From contig JAAEPZ010000253.1 of NCBI GenBank assembly GCA_024231955.1, forward strand, positions 372,001-436,000: a DNA stretch of 64,000 bases, in the 5' to 3' direction. Shown in pieces: positions 9,836-16,960 of the stretch; positions within the stretch are counted from its first letter, which is position 1, and the number at the start of each line of letters is the position of its first letter. The translations under genes and the position numbers were made by a program. The notes below the pieces were generated by a model. The model did no database searches. It saw nothing but the letters and a program-made list of their open reading frames with translations, and was not told where the DNA came from. This DNA is from a bacterium. GTDB taxonomy: Bacteria > Krumholzibacteriota > Krumholzibacteriia > JACNKJ01.

Positions 9836-10969
9836 ATGCCAGCTTGTAGGTTAACGGGTTTCCCGTGTGGAATATTCCTAGACACGAACGCTTTGATCGA
9901 TGCTGGACAAGAGCTTTCAGCTACGTGGCTTACTCATATCCGTGAGACATCCCTATCGTTCAACATCCCTATCGTTATTTCTGAAGTAGTCCTCTCGGAG
10001 TACTGTGAATGGCTCCATGGACAGTTAGTTAAGAAGAAATCTCACGTCCATACTTCATTCCGAGTTTTTAAGAAGATTGGGATCAATACTCCTTCAATTG
10101 ACGAGGAAGAACTATCTATCCCCACAGGCGTCGACCTGAAAGAATTACTTCGCGATAAGCTAGTCAACTCTGGGTTTATAATCCTTCCGGACTGCGAATT
10201 AACTGTCCAGGAGCTTCTCGAAGAGGCTGTAAAACACAAGCTCCCATTCCAAGAAAACGACAAGGGCTTCCGGGATGCGGTCATACTTGAGACGTTCGCA
10301 CGCCACATTGAGATAAATGAATGCGTAAAGCGAGTTCTTATAGTCAGCCGTGATCGGGCGGTATGTAGATCACAATCCAGGTTTGTAGATCGTAGGCTTG
10401 AAGTGGAGTTTCATCCACCTGGCGAAGTGTGTGCTCGACTTACGGAACTTATTGAGCAGTTTCTCGACGATTTAGCTCGAGAGAGGAATGAGCGGCTCGA
10501 AGAGCACGTCATGACTCATGAAGAGGCGATTCTTGCGTATTGCCGAGCGACACCAATAAGCACTTCTGAATGGTGGTTGAAGCCACCTACTTGTACAGAT
10601 TTGCCCTTCCTTTCAACCATCGAGAAGATTTCGAAGATTGAGCCTGTTCGAATCGACAGCATGGCACTGGGAACGAAGCCGCCACTATCTGATATTCCAG
10701 AAGATCGCTACCCAGTCTCTGTGACAGTTGAGTACTCCGTAGAGATGGAAGTATCCCACTATCCAAATCGGCTCCTTGGCCAATCTATCGTCCTTGATCC
10801 TGCGAATACACTGATGGGTACGCCTCTGGAGTTCCCGAAGCAGCAGTTCTTCATCGAGAAAAAGTACCAAGTGTTAGAGGTCGCAAGGACAAGGACCCTG
10901 CTTTGCTCAATCGACAGGAGTACACTCGAGCAGAGTGGAGACTATAGTTTCCAGATTGATGGATTCTAG
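9836..10969 (+). CDS. PIN-domain protein of the DUF4935 type
   Basis: The N-terminal half of this 377-residue protein is a PIN-like ribonuclease domain. GIFLDTNALID near residue 12 supplies the first metal-binding Asp, and the later NDKGFRDAVI segment is the signature of the DUF4935 PIN subfamily and carries the further acidic residue. PIN domains cut single-stranded or structured RNA with divalent metal ions. The C-terminal 170 residues have no recognisable motif. A TTG at 9830 is also in frame, but the ATG at 9836 has GGGGG six bases upstream and is preferred. No small antitoxin gene adjoins it, so it does not look like a VapBC pair. Proteins of this type occur in defence islands; the role here is inferred. 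Confidence 0.7.
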   Translation: MPACRLTGFPCGIFLDTNALIDAGQELSATWLTHIRETSLSFNIPIVISEVVLSEYCEWLHGQLVKKKSHVHTSFRVFKKIGINTPSIDEEELSIPTGVDLKELLRDKLVNSGFIILPDCELTVQELLEEAVKHKLPFQENDKGFRDAVILETFARHIEINECVKRVLIVSRDRAVCRSQSRFVDRRLEVEFHPPGEVCARLTELIEQFLDDLARERNERLEEHVMTHEEAILAYCRATPISTSEWWLKPPTCTDLPFLSTIEKISKIEPVRIDSMALGTKPPLSDIPEDRYPVSVTVEYSVEMEVSHYPNRLLGQSIVLDPANTLMGTPLEFPKQQFFIEKKYQVLEVARTRTLLCSIDRSTLEQSGDYSFQIDGF

Positions 10970-11159
10970 AGCTGGCGACCTACCATCAGATCCAATACCA
11001 AATGTTGACTTACATCGAATGTCTCCGGCCCCTTTTCTGAGACTTCAAGGGTCTTGGCTCAATCCTCTCTCAGTACGCTCGAACTTTGTTCATTAAGTGT
11101 TCGGCAGGGTACATCTCGTATCCAGTTTGAGTAAGCAGCTATACGCCCGCTGTACACTC
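10970..11159. other. Gap between convergent PIN and FRG genes
   Basis: The two genes converge here. I see no clear hairpin terminator and no coding potential in this 190-base stretch. Confidence 0.3.
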
Positions 11160-11993
11160 CTACTTCATTCTCAGCTTGTATTCATCCACAAACCCACGTG
11201 CAAAACCGTCTAGGTCAGGAAATAGTCTATCTTCAGATACTCCAGCGACAATAGATAACTCAGATCGAATCCCAGGTTTCGCACTTGCGGGGATCAGGAT
11301 TTTGTGGAGAAAACATGCATCGCTGTTTTCCTCCTTGTCTAACTCAGCAAGTGACTCAAGAGCCTGCCTTTGGAAGGAGTGAAGGGTATAAATACTTTGC
11401 TGAGCGATCATTCTTGGGACGAACTGATCTGGAGATACCGCTACAGGGAGCTGCTGGTTGAACGCTTCAAGTTCCTTCTCATTCTCACGTGGACTCATAA
11501 TTTCTATAGCTGGGTCTCCAACAACCGTACGCCATATGCCTGCAGCTCCACGACACTCCATGAGATGCTTGGCAGCCATAACCCACACAGCTCCATCACA
11601 CTTGCTTTCTATATCTCGTACAGCGAAATATGCGCCAACTGCAAGACTCTGCGACCAATCCAAGAATCGAGTTGGAAAACCATATTGCTGCATGATAAGG
11701 AAGGCTTCCCATGCGTTACTTACTTTACGGCCTAAAAGAGGCATCGAGCGTAGTCTAAACTCCACCCATAGAGAGTTCTCTAGTTTTGCTAACGCCTCAT
11801 TATCCTCAGGATAGGGTGAACGTAGTAGCCCTGGATTAAGTAAGTAATGTTGAGCATCTATTCCTCGGAAGCAGAGCCCCGGCGATTCCACACGCCAGCG
11901 GCTCCTCCAGCACTCATCGATTTGGGATACACGCTCAGATAAGCACGTGAAGCAGCCTGCAACTGCCGTAATAGGAAACGATGATTGAGTCAT
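11160..11993 (-). CDS. FRG-domain protein
   Basis: The FRG domain is named for its Phe-Arg-Gly motif and is visible as GLCFRGID followed by LLNPGLLRS, then QQYGFPTRFLDWSQSLAVGAYFAV, where most family members read QHYG.PTRLLDWT. The molecular activity of FRG domains is not firmly established; they occur often near phage-defence genes. The rest of the protein, to the end at 11160, is unassigned. The open frame extends upstream to 12098, but the ATG at 11993 has GGAG about nine bases ahead of it and starts just before the conserved region, giving 277 residues. The gene stands alone, convergent with the PIN gene, and is preceded by an operator-like inverted repeat at 12324-12349. Confidence 0.7.
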   Translation of the reverse strand: MTQSSFPITAVAGCFTCLSERVSQIDECWRSRWRVESPGLCFRGIDAQHYLLNPGLLRSPYPEDNEALAKLENSLWVEFRLRSMPLLGRKVSNAWEAFLIMQQYGFPTRFLDWSQSLAVGAYFAVRDIESKCDGAVWVMAAKHLMECRGAAGIWRTVVGDPAIEIMSPRENEKELEAFNQQLPVAVSPDQFVPRMIAQQSIYTLHSFQRQALESLAELDKEENSDACFLHKILIPASAKPGIRSELSIVAGVSEDRLFPDLDGFARGFVDEYKLRMK

Positions 11994-12212
11994 GCTGAAT
12001 GTCTCCATGTAGTGAGAATGGAAATCGCTCAAACTGAAACAGGTTTTAGATCCGGAACCAGTCAGTTGCTCCGAAGACCACCATACAAGCCAAGACAACT
12101 CACCACAACTGATTCAAAGCCACTGCTTTTAATTCATGTAACATTTGAACGAACCATTGACCCTTGTTAAGAGATATACAGTTGGTAGAGCATAGTTCTC
12201 AAACATCCAAGC

Positions 12213-12237
12213 AAGCGACCACCTGAGGAGGTCACTT
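12213..12237. repeat. Imperfect copy of the operator-like inverted repeat
   Basis: AAGCGACCA (12213-12221) and AGGTCACTT (12229-12237) form an imperfect inverted repeat that shares its right half with the perfect copy at 12324-12349. The 15-base sequence AGGAGGTCACTTCGC occurs identically at 12226-12240 and 12338-12352. A further related half-site lies at about 12377 (GGTGACCTCC). Several related sites before one gene suggest binding of a dimeric regulator. Confidence 0.5.
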
Positions 12238-12323
12238 CGCACATTTCATCCTAGAATAGACTAGAGCATAGAGCAGAAAGTAACCTACTCATGGCGAGAT
12301 ATGCAGGTGACCTACAAACTATC

Positions 12324-12349
12324 AAGTGACCTATAATAGGAGGTCACTT
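12324..12349. promoter_or_regulatory. Perfect 9-base inverted repeat overlapping a -10-like box
   Basis: AAGTGACCT (12324-12332) and AGGTCACTT (12341-12349) are exact reverse complements separated by 8 bases. TATAAT lies at 12332-12337 on the plus strand, and TATTAT is read on the minus strand in the same spacer. An operator placed over a -10 box is a typical repression arrangement. On the minus strand it would serve the FRG gene with a leader of about 340 bases. The regulator is unknown. Confidence 0.5.
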
Positions 12350-12509
12350 CGCTTTCTACTACTGAATCGAAACATTGGTGACCTCCTTCTTTTCACCTCT
12401 ACTACTAGCGGATTCTGGCAGCCACGCGCCACCCATTGAAAGGCCTTCAGGAGGACCCGCAAGGCTTGAGATACCCTCTTCGCGCAAGCGTCCTCTCTCC
12501 TCTTCTCGA

Positions 12510-13238
12510 CTACCCTGATCTACGCTTAACTAGGTTCCTAGCAATGTCACCAGCATTGAAGAAGTCGTTGTTAGTATGGATGCTTTCACCCCTGCGTTCA
12601 TTCCTCCCCCCACTCCTGTTCGGATGTGTGGCCACATGGCTTTTAACATCCTCGGCCGCTCCCAAGCGTCCCCCCTCACCAGAACACTGGAGCATTTCCA
12701 GGGGCGCATTTAACACCTCCCTCGCCTGCTGAGGAAGATCATCCAGGATATCTTCACAGAAGCGCCGAGCTTGTGAATCTAAATCGAACCAACTCGCACT
12801 ATGTGTTCTGCGTGCATCAACAAGCACATTGGTGATAATCATATCACGCAGCGGACAAGGCGGGAGACTCAGCAGCCCGCGAACTCGAGCCATGAACCAA
12901 TCCTTGCTGTTTGCCTTGAAGTATGCTGCTGAAACCCAGATCAAACGTGCTCCTCGATCACGTTGGACGAGCCCCACCTTTTCCAAGTCATCGAACCCCT
13001 CTTCGATGTCCTGCAAACTCCAACCTTCACCAAGCACGTCCAATAACTGACCAGGACCACCAGAATAAAGGCCGAGACTTCGTGGCCTATTGAATGGTCC
13101 TGTAATAATGAGAGTAAAAAGTAGCTTCGCCTTGTCTGGAAGTTGACGGAATTGCCACCGTTCCCAAGTAACTTCAGGGAACCTAGAGTAGTTCTGCCCT
13201 GAGCCTTTCCCACCTTCACTCATGGCCGACACCACCAT
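12510..13238 (-). CDS. Phage-type replication/winged-helix protein (putative)
   Basis: The first 130 residues of this 242-residue protein fit the winged-helix pattern of phage and integrative-element replication proteins: an F..LP..AKLLF..L..GP segment, a Gly-rich turn, LGEGWSLQDIEEGFDDLEKVGLV, then an aromatic strand LIWVSAAYF. The C-terminal 80 residues are low in structure and end in a basic KRRSG. I cannot name the family more exactly. It overlaps the upstream AlpA-like gene by 23 bases and is therefore probably co-transcribed with it. This is likely a maintenance gene of the island rather than defence cargo. Confidence 0.5.
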   Translation of the reverse strand: MVVSAMSEGGKGSGQNYSRFPEVTWERWQFRQLPDKAKLLFTLIITGPFNRPRSLGLYSGGPGQLLDVLGEGWSLQDIEEGFDDLEKVGLVQRDRGARLIWVSAAYFKANSKDWFMARVRGLLSLPPCPLRDMIITNVLVDARRTHSASWFDLDSQARRFCEDILDDLPQQAREVLNAPLEMLQCSGEGGRLGAAEDVKSHVATHPNRSGGRNERRGESIHTNNDFFNAGDIARNLVKRRSG

Positions 13239-13509
13239 TTTTCATCGATGGAGTGACGCGATGCCCCTCTAAATGCTGCCCATCCACATCCTCCACCCAT
13301 TGAAAGAAAGCTCTCTCATCGATTAAGAGCCGCCCTGCAATACGCCGGACACAAGTATCAGCGAACCCACCTGTGTTGCTAAAGATCCACCATCTTAGTG
13401 CGCCTACGGTTGGCCAGACATGGAACCGGTTCCACTTTGGGACTGGAATAAGTCGCAGGGAACTGGACGCGTTTGTGTCGTTCACTGCCAGATTAGAATC
13501 GATTGACAT
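13216..13509 (-). CDS. Small AlpA/excisionase-like DNA-binding protein (putative)
   Basis: The protein has 97 residues. The central part, with a predicted helix-turn-helix and the segment CVRRIAGRLLIDERAFFQWVEDV, resembles the end of AlpA/Xis-like MerR-type domains (R.GGR.LID...F..W). Such proteins control or direct excision of integrated elements. It lies in the integrase-proximal block and overlaps the downstream gene. The match is by pattern only. Confidence 0.45.
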   Translation of the reverse strand: MSIDSNLAVNDTNASSSLRLIPVPKWNRFHVWPTVGALRWWIFSNTGGFADTCVRRIAGRLLIDERAFFQWVEDVDGQHLEGHRVTPSMKNGGVGHE

Positions 13510-13737
13510 GATTCACCTTCTGTTGAGGGTTTCTACCAATTGCCGTGGGTGTAGATATAGGGAGTTGCCAGAGCTGAATCCATGGCAGTTAACGTAGGCA
13601 TGTTATCTGCCAAGACTGTAGGTCAGCGTCCGCGCAGATCACGCGAGTTTAGGCATAGCTCACTAAGCTATGGTGCTCGACCAATATGGATGCACTTGGT
13701 TTACTTGGAGAATTCAATGGTGGATCAGTTATCGAAG
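13510..13737. other. Gap upstream of the AlpA-like gene
   Basis: About 230 bases without a credible gene on either strand. It must contain the minus-strand promoter of the AlpA-like and replication-like pair, but no clear box was identified. Confidence 0.3.
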
Positions 13738-14454
13738 CTACTCCAGGAAAAGCAGCTCTCGATATCTAGTTGTCGCCCACTCTTGAGCTTCGGCTTTTGC
13801 TCGGCTAGCTTCTGTGCGGCCCTCTAGATCAGGAGAATTAGGAAAGAAAATCTGCGCTATCTCAAGATTGTCCGATCTCGAAATACACGCATCTAGGATT
13901 CTCAAGTATCTAGTCCATTCTCGGTTTCGCTGCTTGGTGGGTTTTACTCCCATTTGGCTCTGCAGTCTTTCGATCTCTTTTTCGATCGCTTGTACCTGAG
14001 GTCGAGCTTGAAGGTTCAAGTTTACAATGAAAGTCACATGCCCTGGTTTACGACTCCATGAATCTGGAGGATCAAAACTCAAGTGTGCATCCAATGCAGT
14101 AAGAAGATTCCCTTCGTCATCTGATCCTCGCCAGGCAAAGATTGGGATTCGAAGTTCACTGGGATCGATCATCATTTTTAATCCCCACTTACTGCCATGA
14201 TGTGCGCGTAGCTCTTCCTCTCCATTGTCATGAGAAATCTTAGATCGAGAGTCCTTAAACCACTTGGGATTGGGCTTCTTGTCTGCGAAGTACGGACCCT
14301 CTGGAAAGTCTTCAAGAAGGTCATCCCATATATCGATGAAAGACTTCCAATCTCTAAAATAGTCTGGGCTACGGCGCAGGAATTCCCAAGCCCAATCAAT
14401 CCTTTTAAGTTCGGAAGTATACGCGTAGTGGGTCTCATCCTTCCAATCTTGCAT
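13738..14454 (-). CDS. DUF6499-like protein next to the integrase
   Basis: The N-terminal WAWEFLRRSPDYFRDW segment of this 238-residue protein is the mark of the DUF6499/'transcriptional regulator domain' proteins found beside integrases of proteobacterial integrative elements. The C-terminal part has a KEIERLQSQMG helix and no further known motif. The start (14454) abuts the integrase stop codon with a one-base overlap, so the two genes form one transcript. A role in controlling the element is likely but not shown. Confidence 0.55.
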   Translation of the reverse strand: MQDWKDETHYAYTSELKRIDWAWEFLRRSPDYFRDWKSFIDIWDDLLEDFPEGPYFADKKPNPKWFKDSRSKISHDNGEEELRAHHGSKWGLKMMIDPSELRIPIFAWRGSDDEGNLLTALDAHLSFDPPDSWSRKPGHVTFIVNLNLQARPQVQAIEKEIERLQSQMGVKPTKQRNREWTRYLRILDACISRSDNLEIAQIFFPNSPDLEGRTEASRAKAEAQEWATTRYRELLFLE

Positions 14455-15518
14455 CAGTGTTCCTTGAAGATCCTGGCGTTCATCTTCTCAACCAACTCTG
14501 CTGTGTGAGCATCTGAAAGGTGAGCATACCGTTTCACCATCTGCAGGGTCTTGTGTCCAAGTACCGCCGCAAGCTCTGAAGGCGTTGCCCCATTCATTGC
14601 CAGGTAAGAAGCCGCCGAGTGTCGGAGATCATGGAATCGGAAGTCCTCAATCCCTGCAGCCTCAACCGCACGCTCCCATGGTGCGCGGACATCAAGCGGT
14701 TTATCTTTTGCACTGCTGGGGAACACTAGACTTGTATCGATTCGTCTGACCTTGGAATGCTCTCGGAGTACGTCCATTGCGTGCCCCATCACAGGAACAC
14801 CCCTCCGCTCTTTGTTCTTCGTGTCATGAAGGGTAACTCGACCTGCATCTAGGTCTACATTGTCCCAGGTCAAGTTCAGAATCTCCCCTTGCCGCATACC
14901 TGTAGACAGAGCGAGTACCACAATAACGTAGAGCTGCTTGTTGTCGCTCTCACGGCATGCAATCAGAAGACGGTCCCGCTCGTCATCCGAAAGGAAACGA
15001 ACGCGTCCTTGGGCCTCCTGCAGCCTCCTGACCTTCATGACGGGATTATGCTCAACCCACCCCCACTCTTTCATTGCGATGGTGAAGGTGTGAGAAAGAA
15101 CGGCAAGGTATCGGTTCACGGTCGCAGGTGTTCGAGGCATCCGCCGATGAGTGATTCCCTTGGAAAGAGTGTCTCGCGCTTCAGCGATCAAAGCTGGAGT
15201 AGCATCCGATAGCAGATAGTCACCAAGGTGCTGTCGCCACCACTTCAACTGTCCTCCCTGACTATAGGCACTCCTTGGTTTCGATGGCAGCACATCGCGC
15301 ACGTAGCGATCGATGAGTTCACCTACAGTGTGTCGCTTTGCTTCAGATGTCTTGAAGTGTCGACCATCGCGCATGGCCGCTTCGATGTCTGTGATCCACT
15401 TCTTGGCATCGGTCTTCCGCCGAAAGGTCTCAGTCTCAGCCGGGAAGCCTTTCAATCGTACTTGAGCACGGTAGCGGACCTCACCGTCCTTGGTCTTTCT
15501 GATCGTGAGTGTTCCCAT
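14454..15518 (-). CDS. Tyrosine-family site-specific integrase
   Basis: This 354-residue tyrosine recombinase would insert and excise the island at tRNA-Lys. It has an N-terminal arm-binding region (about 1-60), a SAM-like core-binding domain (about 60-165), and a catalytic domain with Arg209 in STGMRQGE, H296-x-x-R299 in HDLRH, His322 in LGHK and nucleophile Tyr331 in KRYAHLS. All catalytic residues are present, so it should be active. The gene reads away from the tRNA and starts 310 bases from its 3' end, the usual geometry for tRNA-targeting islands. Confidence 0.93.
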   Translation of the reverse strand: MGTLTIRKTKDGEVRYRAQVRLKGFPAETETFRRKTDAKKWITDIEAAMRDGRHFKTSEAKRHTVGELIDRYVRDVLPSKPRSAYSQGGQLKWWRQHLGDYLLSDATPALIAEARDTLSKGITHRRMPRTPATVNRYLAVLSHTFTIAMKEWGWVEHNPVMKVRRLQEAQGRVRFLSDDERDRLLIACRESDNKQLYVIVVLALSTGMRQGEILNLTWDNVDLDAGRVTLHDTKNKERRGVPVMGHAMDVLREHSKVRRIDTSLVFPSSAKDKPLDVRAPWERAVEAAGIEDFRFHDLRHSAASYLAMNGATPSELAAVLGHKTLQMVKRYAHLSDAHTAELVEKMNARIFKEH

Positions 15519-15787
15519 GGCCTACCTCCATGCAAAACACTCTACCACCAGATTCAACACCTGACAATCACTTGACGTCGAATCACTTGGTATCTGCACC
15601 CATACCATTACATTCATACCAGTTACGAAGACATCCACTCGCATTGGCACACCAATGGCACAATTCCGTCGAAAACACCTTAATTTCCAGGGGATTCAAC
15701 ACGCTTAGTTGTGAATTGTTGTAGAGAATTGGCGGCCAGTGTGCCGAGATTGTGCCATTCCAAAACAATGGACTAGAAGTAAAAGCA
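15519..15787. promoter_or_regulatory. Integrase upstream region with short direct repeats (candidate arm sites)
   Basis: The stretch between the integrase and the tRNA terminator has AATCACTTG twice (15566-15574 and 15581-15589) and GATTCAACAC twice (15551-15560 and 15693-15702), all on one strand. Direct repeats in this position are typical of integrase or Xis arm-binding sites. No gene is credible here. The assignment rests on position and repeat pattern only. Confidence 0.35.
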
Positions 15788-15822
15788 AAACCGCCCTCGC
15801 AAGTCGTTGCGAGAGCGGCTTT
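15788..15822 (-). terminator. Rho-independent terminator of tRNA-Lys
   Basis: On the minus strand, GCCGCTCTCGCAA and TTGCGAGGGCGG pair around a short CGAC loop and are followed by TTTT. The hairpin lies 6 bases after the tRNA 3' end. If the island was inserted in the tRNA 3' end, this hairpin belongs to the island-side junction or was duplicated with it. Confidence 0.8.
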
Positions 15823-15828
15823 TCTGGG

Positions 15829-15901
15829 GTACGCCACCAGGGATTCGAACCCCGGACCGCCTGATTAAGAGTCAGATGCTCTGCCAACTGAGCTAGTGGC
15901 G
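15829..15901 (-). tRNA. tRNA-Lys (anticodon CTT), island attachment locus
   Basis: The cloverleaf folds completely: acceptor GCGCCAC with GTGGCGT, D arm GCTC/GAGC, anticodon loop CTCTTAA between TCTGA and TCAGG, and a T loop TTCGAAT. CTT reads the AAG codon. The 3' end faces the integrase, so the attachment core most probably lies in the T arm and acceptor. I found no second copy of the tRNA 3' end elsewhere in the island part of the window, so the other att site is outside it. Confidence 0.93.
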
Positions 15902-16015
15902 CATACGGGCGGCAGAGTAATAACTCCGGCCGTCCCTGTCAATACTTCGCGGGGCCCTGAGAGTCTCTTTACCAAAACGTTTCAGAACTTCCCGACGACG
16001 TACGATCGGCGCCGC

Positions 16016-16525
16016 CTAGAACGGCAGATCGTCGTCGTCGTCCTGGTAGCCGCCGGCCGGAGCCGAGCCGCCCTGGGGCGAGCTGTTCGGGGCCGAGGCG
16101 CCCGCCGCGCGGTCCTGATTGTAGCCGTTGCCGCCGTCGGAGCGGTTCTGCGACCAGTCACCGCCACCACCGCCGCCGCCGCCACCGGACTCACCGGCGC
16201 GTCCCAGCATGACCATCTGGTTCACCTTCACCTCGGTCGTATACCGCTTCTGGCCGGATTCCTTGTCCTCCCAACTCCGCGTCTGCAAACTACCCTCGCA
16301 ATAGAGCTGCTTGCCCTTCTTGCAGTAACGACTCAACGTCTCGGCCGTTTTGCCGAAAAACACCAGCCTGTGCCACTCCGTATGGTCCTGCCAGTCACCA
16401 TCGATCTTGCGACGCTCTGTCGTCGCTATCGTCGCATTGGCCACCGCCACGCCGGACTGCGAATAGCGCAACTCCGGATCGCGTCCCAGATGCCCAACCA
16501 AAATTACCTTGTTAACGCCTGCCAT
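16016..16525 (-). CDS. ssb: Single-stranded DNA-binding protein
   Basis: This OB-fold protein coats ssDNA during replication and repair. It begins MAGVNKVILVGHLGRDPELRY, has the usual W..V.FFGK.AE...Y..KG segment, a Gly-rich then Asn/Gln-rich linker, and ends in the acidic tip DDDDDLPF that recruits partner proteins. At 169 residues the length is normal. The open frame continues 12 codons further upstream, but the ATG at 16525 has GGAGGGG seven bases ahead and gives the canonical N-terminus. It lies alone between tRNA-Lys and tRNA-His. Confidence 0.95.
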   Translation of the reverse strand: MAGVNKVILVGHLGRDPELRYSQSGVAVANATIATTERRKIDGDWQDHTEWHRLVFFGKTAETLSRYCKKGKQLYCEGSLQTRSWEDKESGQKRYTTEVKVNQMVMLGRAGESGGGGGGGGGDWSQNRSDGGNGYNQDRAAGASAPNSSPQGGSAPAGGYQDDDDDLPF

Positions 16526-16718
16526 GGCTCCCCTCCTGTTCGGTCCGTCCCGGATACGCAAACACGGGACCGGGGCCGAAGAATCTTAAGTGACGCAGTT
16601 ACAGGCGTTTGGGCGACCAAGCTCAGAAAGCGGTCGACGCCCGTGCCCGGCAGTATACAGAATCGGAGCACCTGTGACAACAGGGTGGCCGCATTCCGTG
16701 TCTGCCATTTGAGAGTCC

Positions 16719-16753
16719 AAAAAACCCCGATCGCCAAAGCAATCGGGGTTTTT
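16719..16753 (-). terminator. Terminator after tRNA-His
   Basis: AACCCCGAT and ATCGGGGTT pair with a 9-base loop, flanked by A and T runs on both sides, so it can act in both directions. It lies five bases after the tRNA-His 3' end. Confidence 0.85.
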
Positions 16754-16757
16754 GAGG

Positions 16758-16831
16758 GGTGGGAAACGGGGCTCGAACCCGCGACCACATGGACCACAAC
16801 CATGAGCTCTACCAACTGAGCTATTCCCACC
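16758..16831 (-). tRNA. tRNA-His (anticodon GTG)
   Basis: Acceptor GTGGGAA pairs with TTCCCAC, the anticodon loop TTGTGGT carries GTG, and the gene encodes the extra G at position -1 opposite C73, which is specific to tRNA-His. Confidence 0.93.
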
Positions 16832-16960
16832 ACGTTATCCGCGCCTGAGCGCGAACGACTCCTAAACTAAGCAGGTGGACCGTCTAAGTCAAGCCTCTCT
16901 TGCTCCGCGGGAAAGCCAGCTCTCGACCCGGCGTCTGGAGAGATCGCCCGGAGGCGCGGA

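Noticed and set aside
9836..10969. A VapBC-type toxin-antitoxin pair
   Set aside because: The protein is about three times the length of VapC toxins, matches the DUF4935 pattern, and has no small antitoxin gene next to it.
12181..12420. A CRISPR array in the repeated AGGTCAC region
   Set aside because: Only two copies of 15 bases plus half-sites, irregular spacing, and no cas genes. An operator array explains it better.
15583..15837. An 84-residue minus-strand ORF next to tRNA-Lys
   Set aside because: It overlaps the tRNA 3' end and its terminator and has no motif.
15896..16819. A 307-residue plus-strand frame across ssb and tRNA-His
   Set aside because: It runs through a tRNA gene and opposite the well-supported ssb gene.
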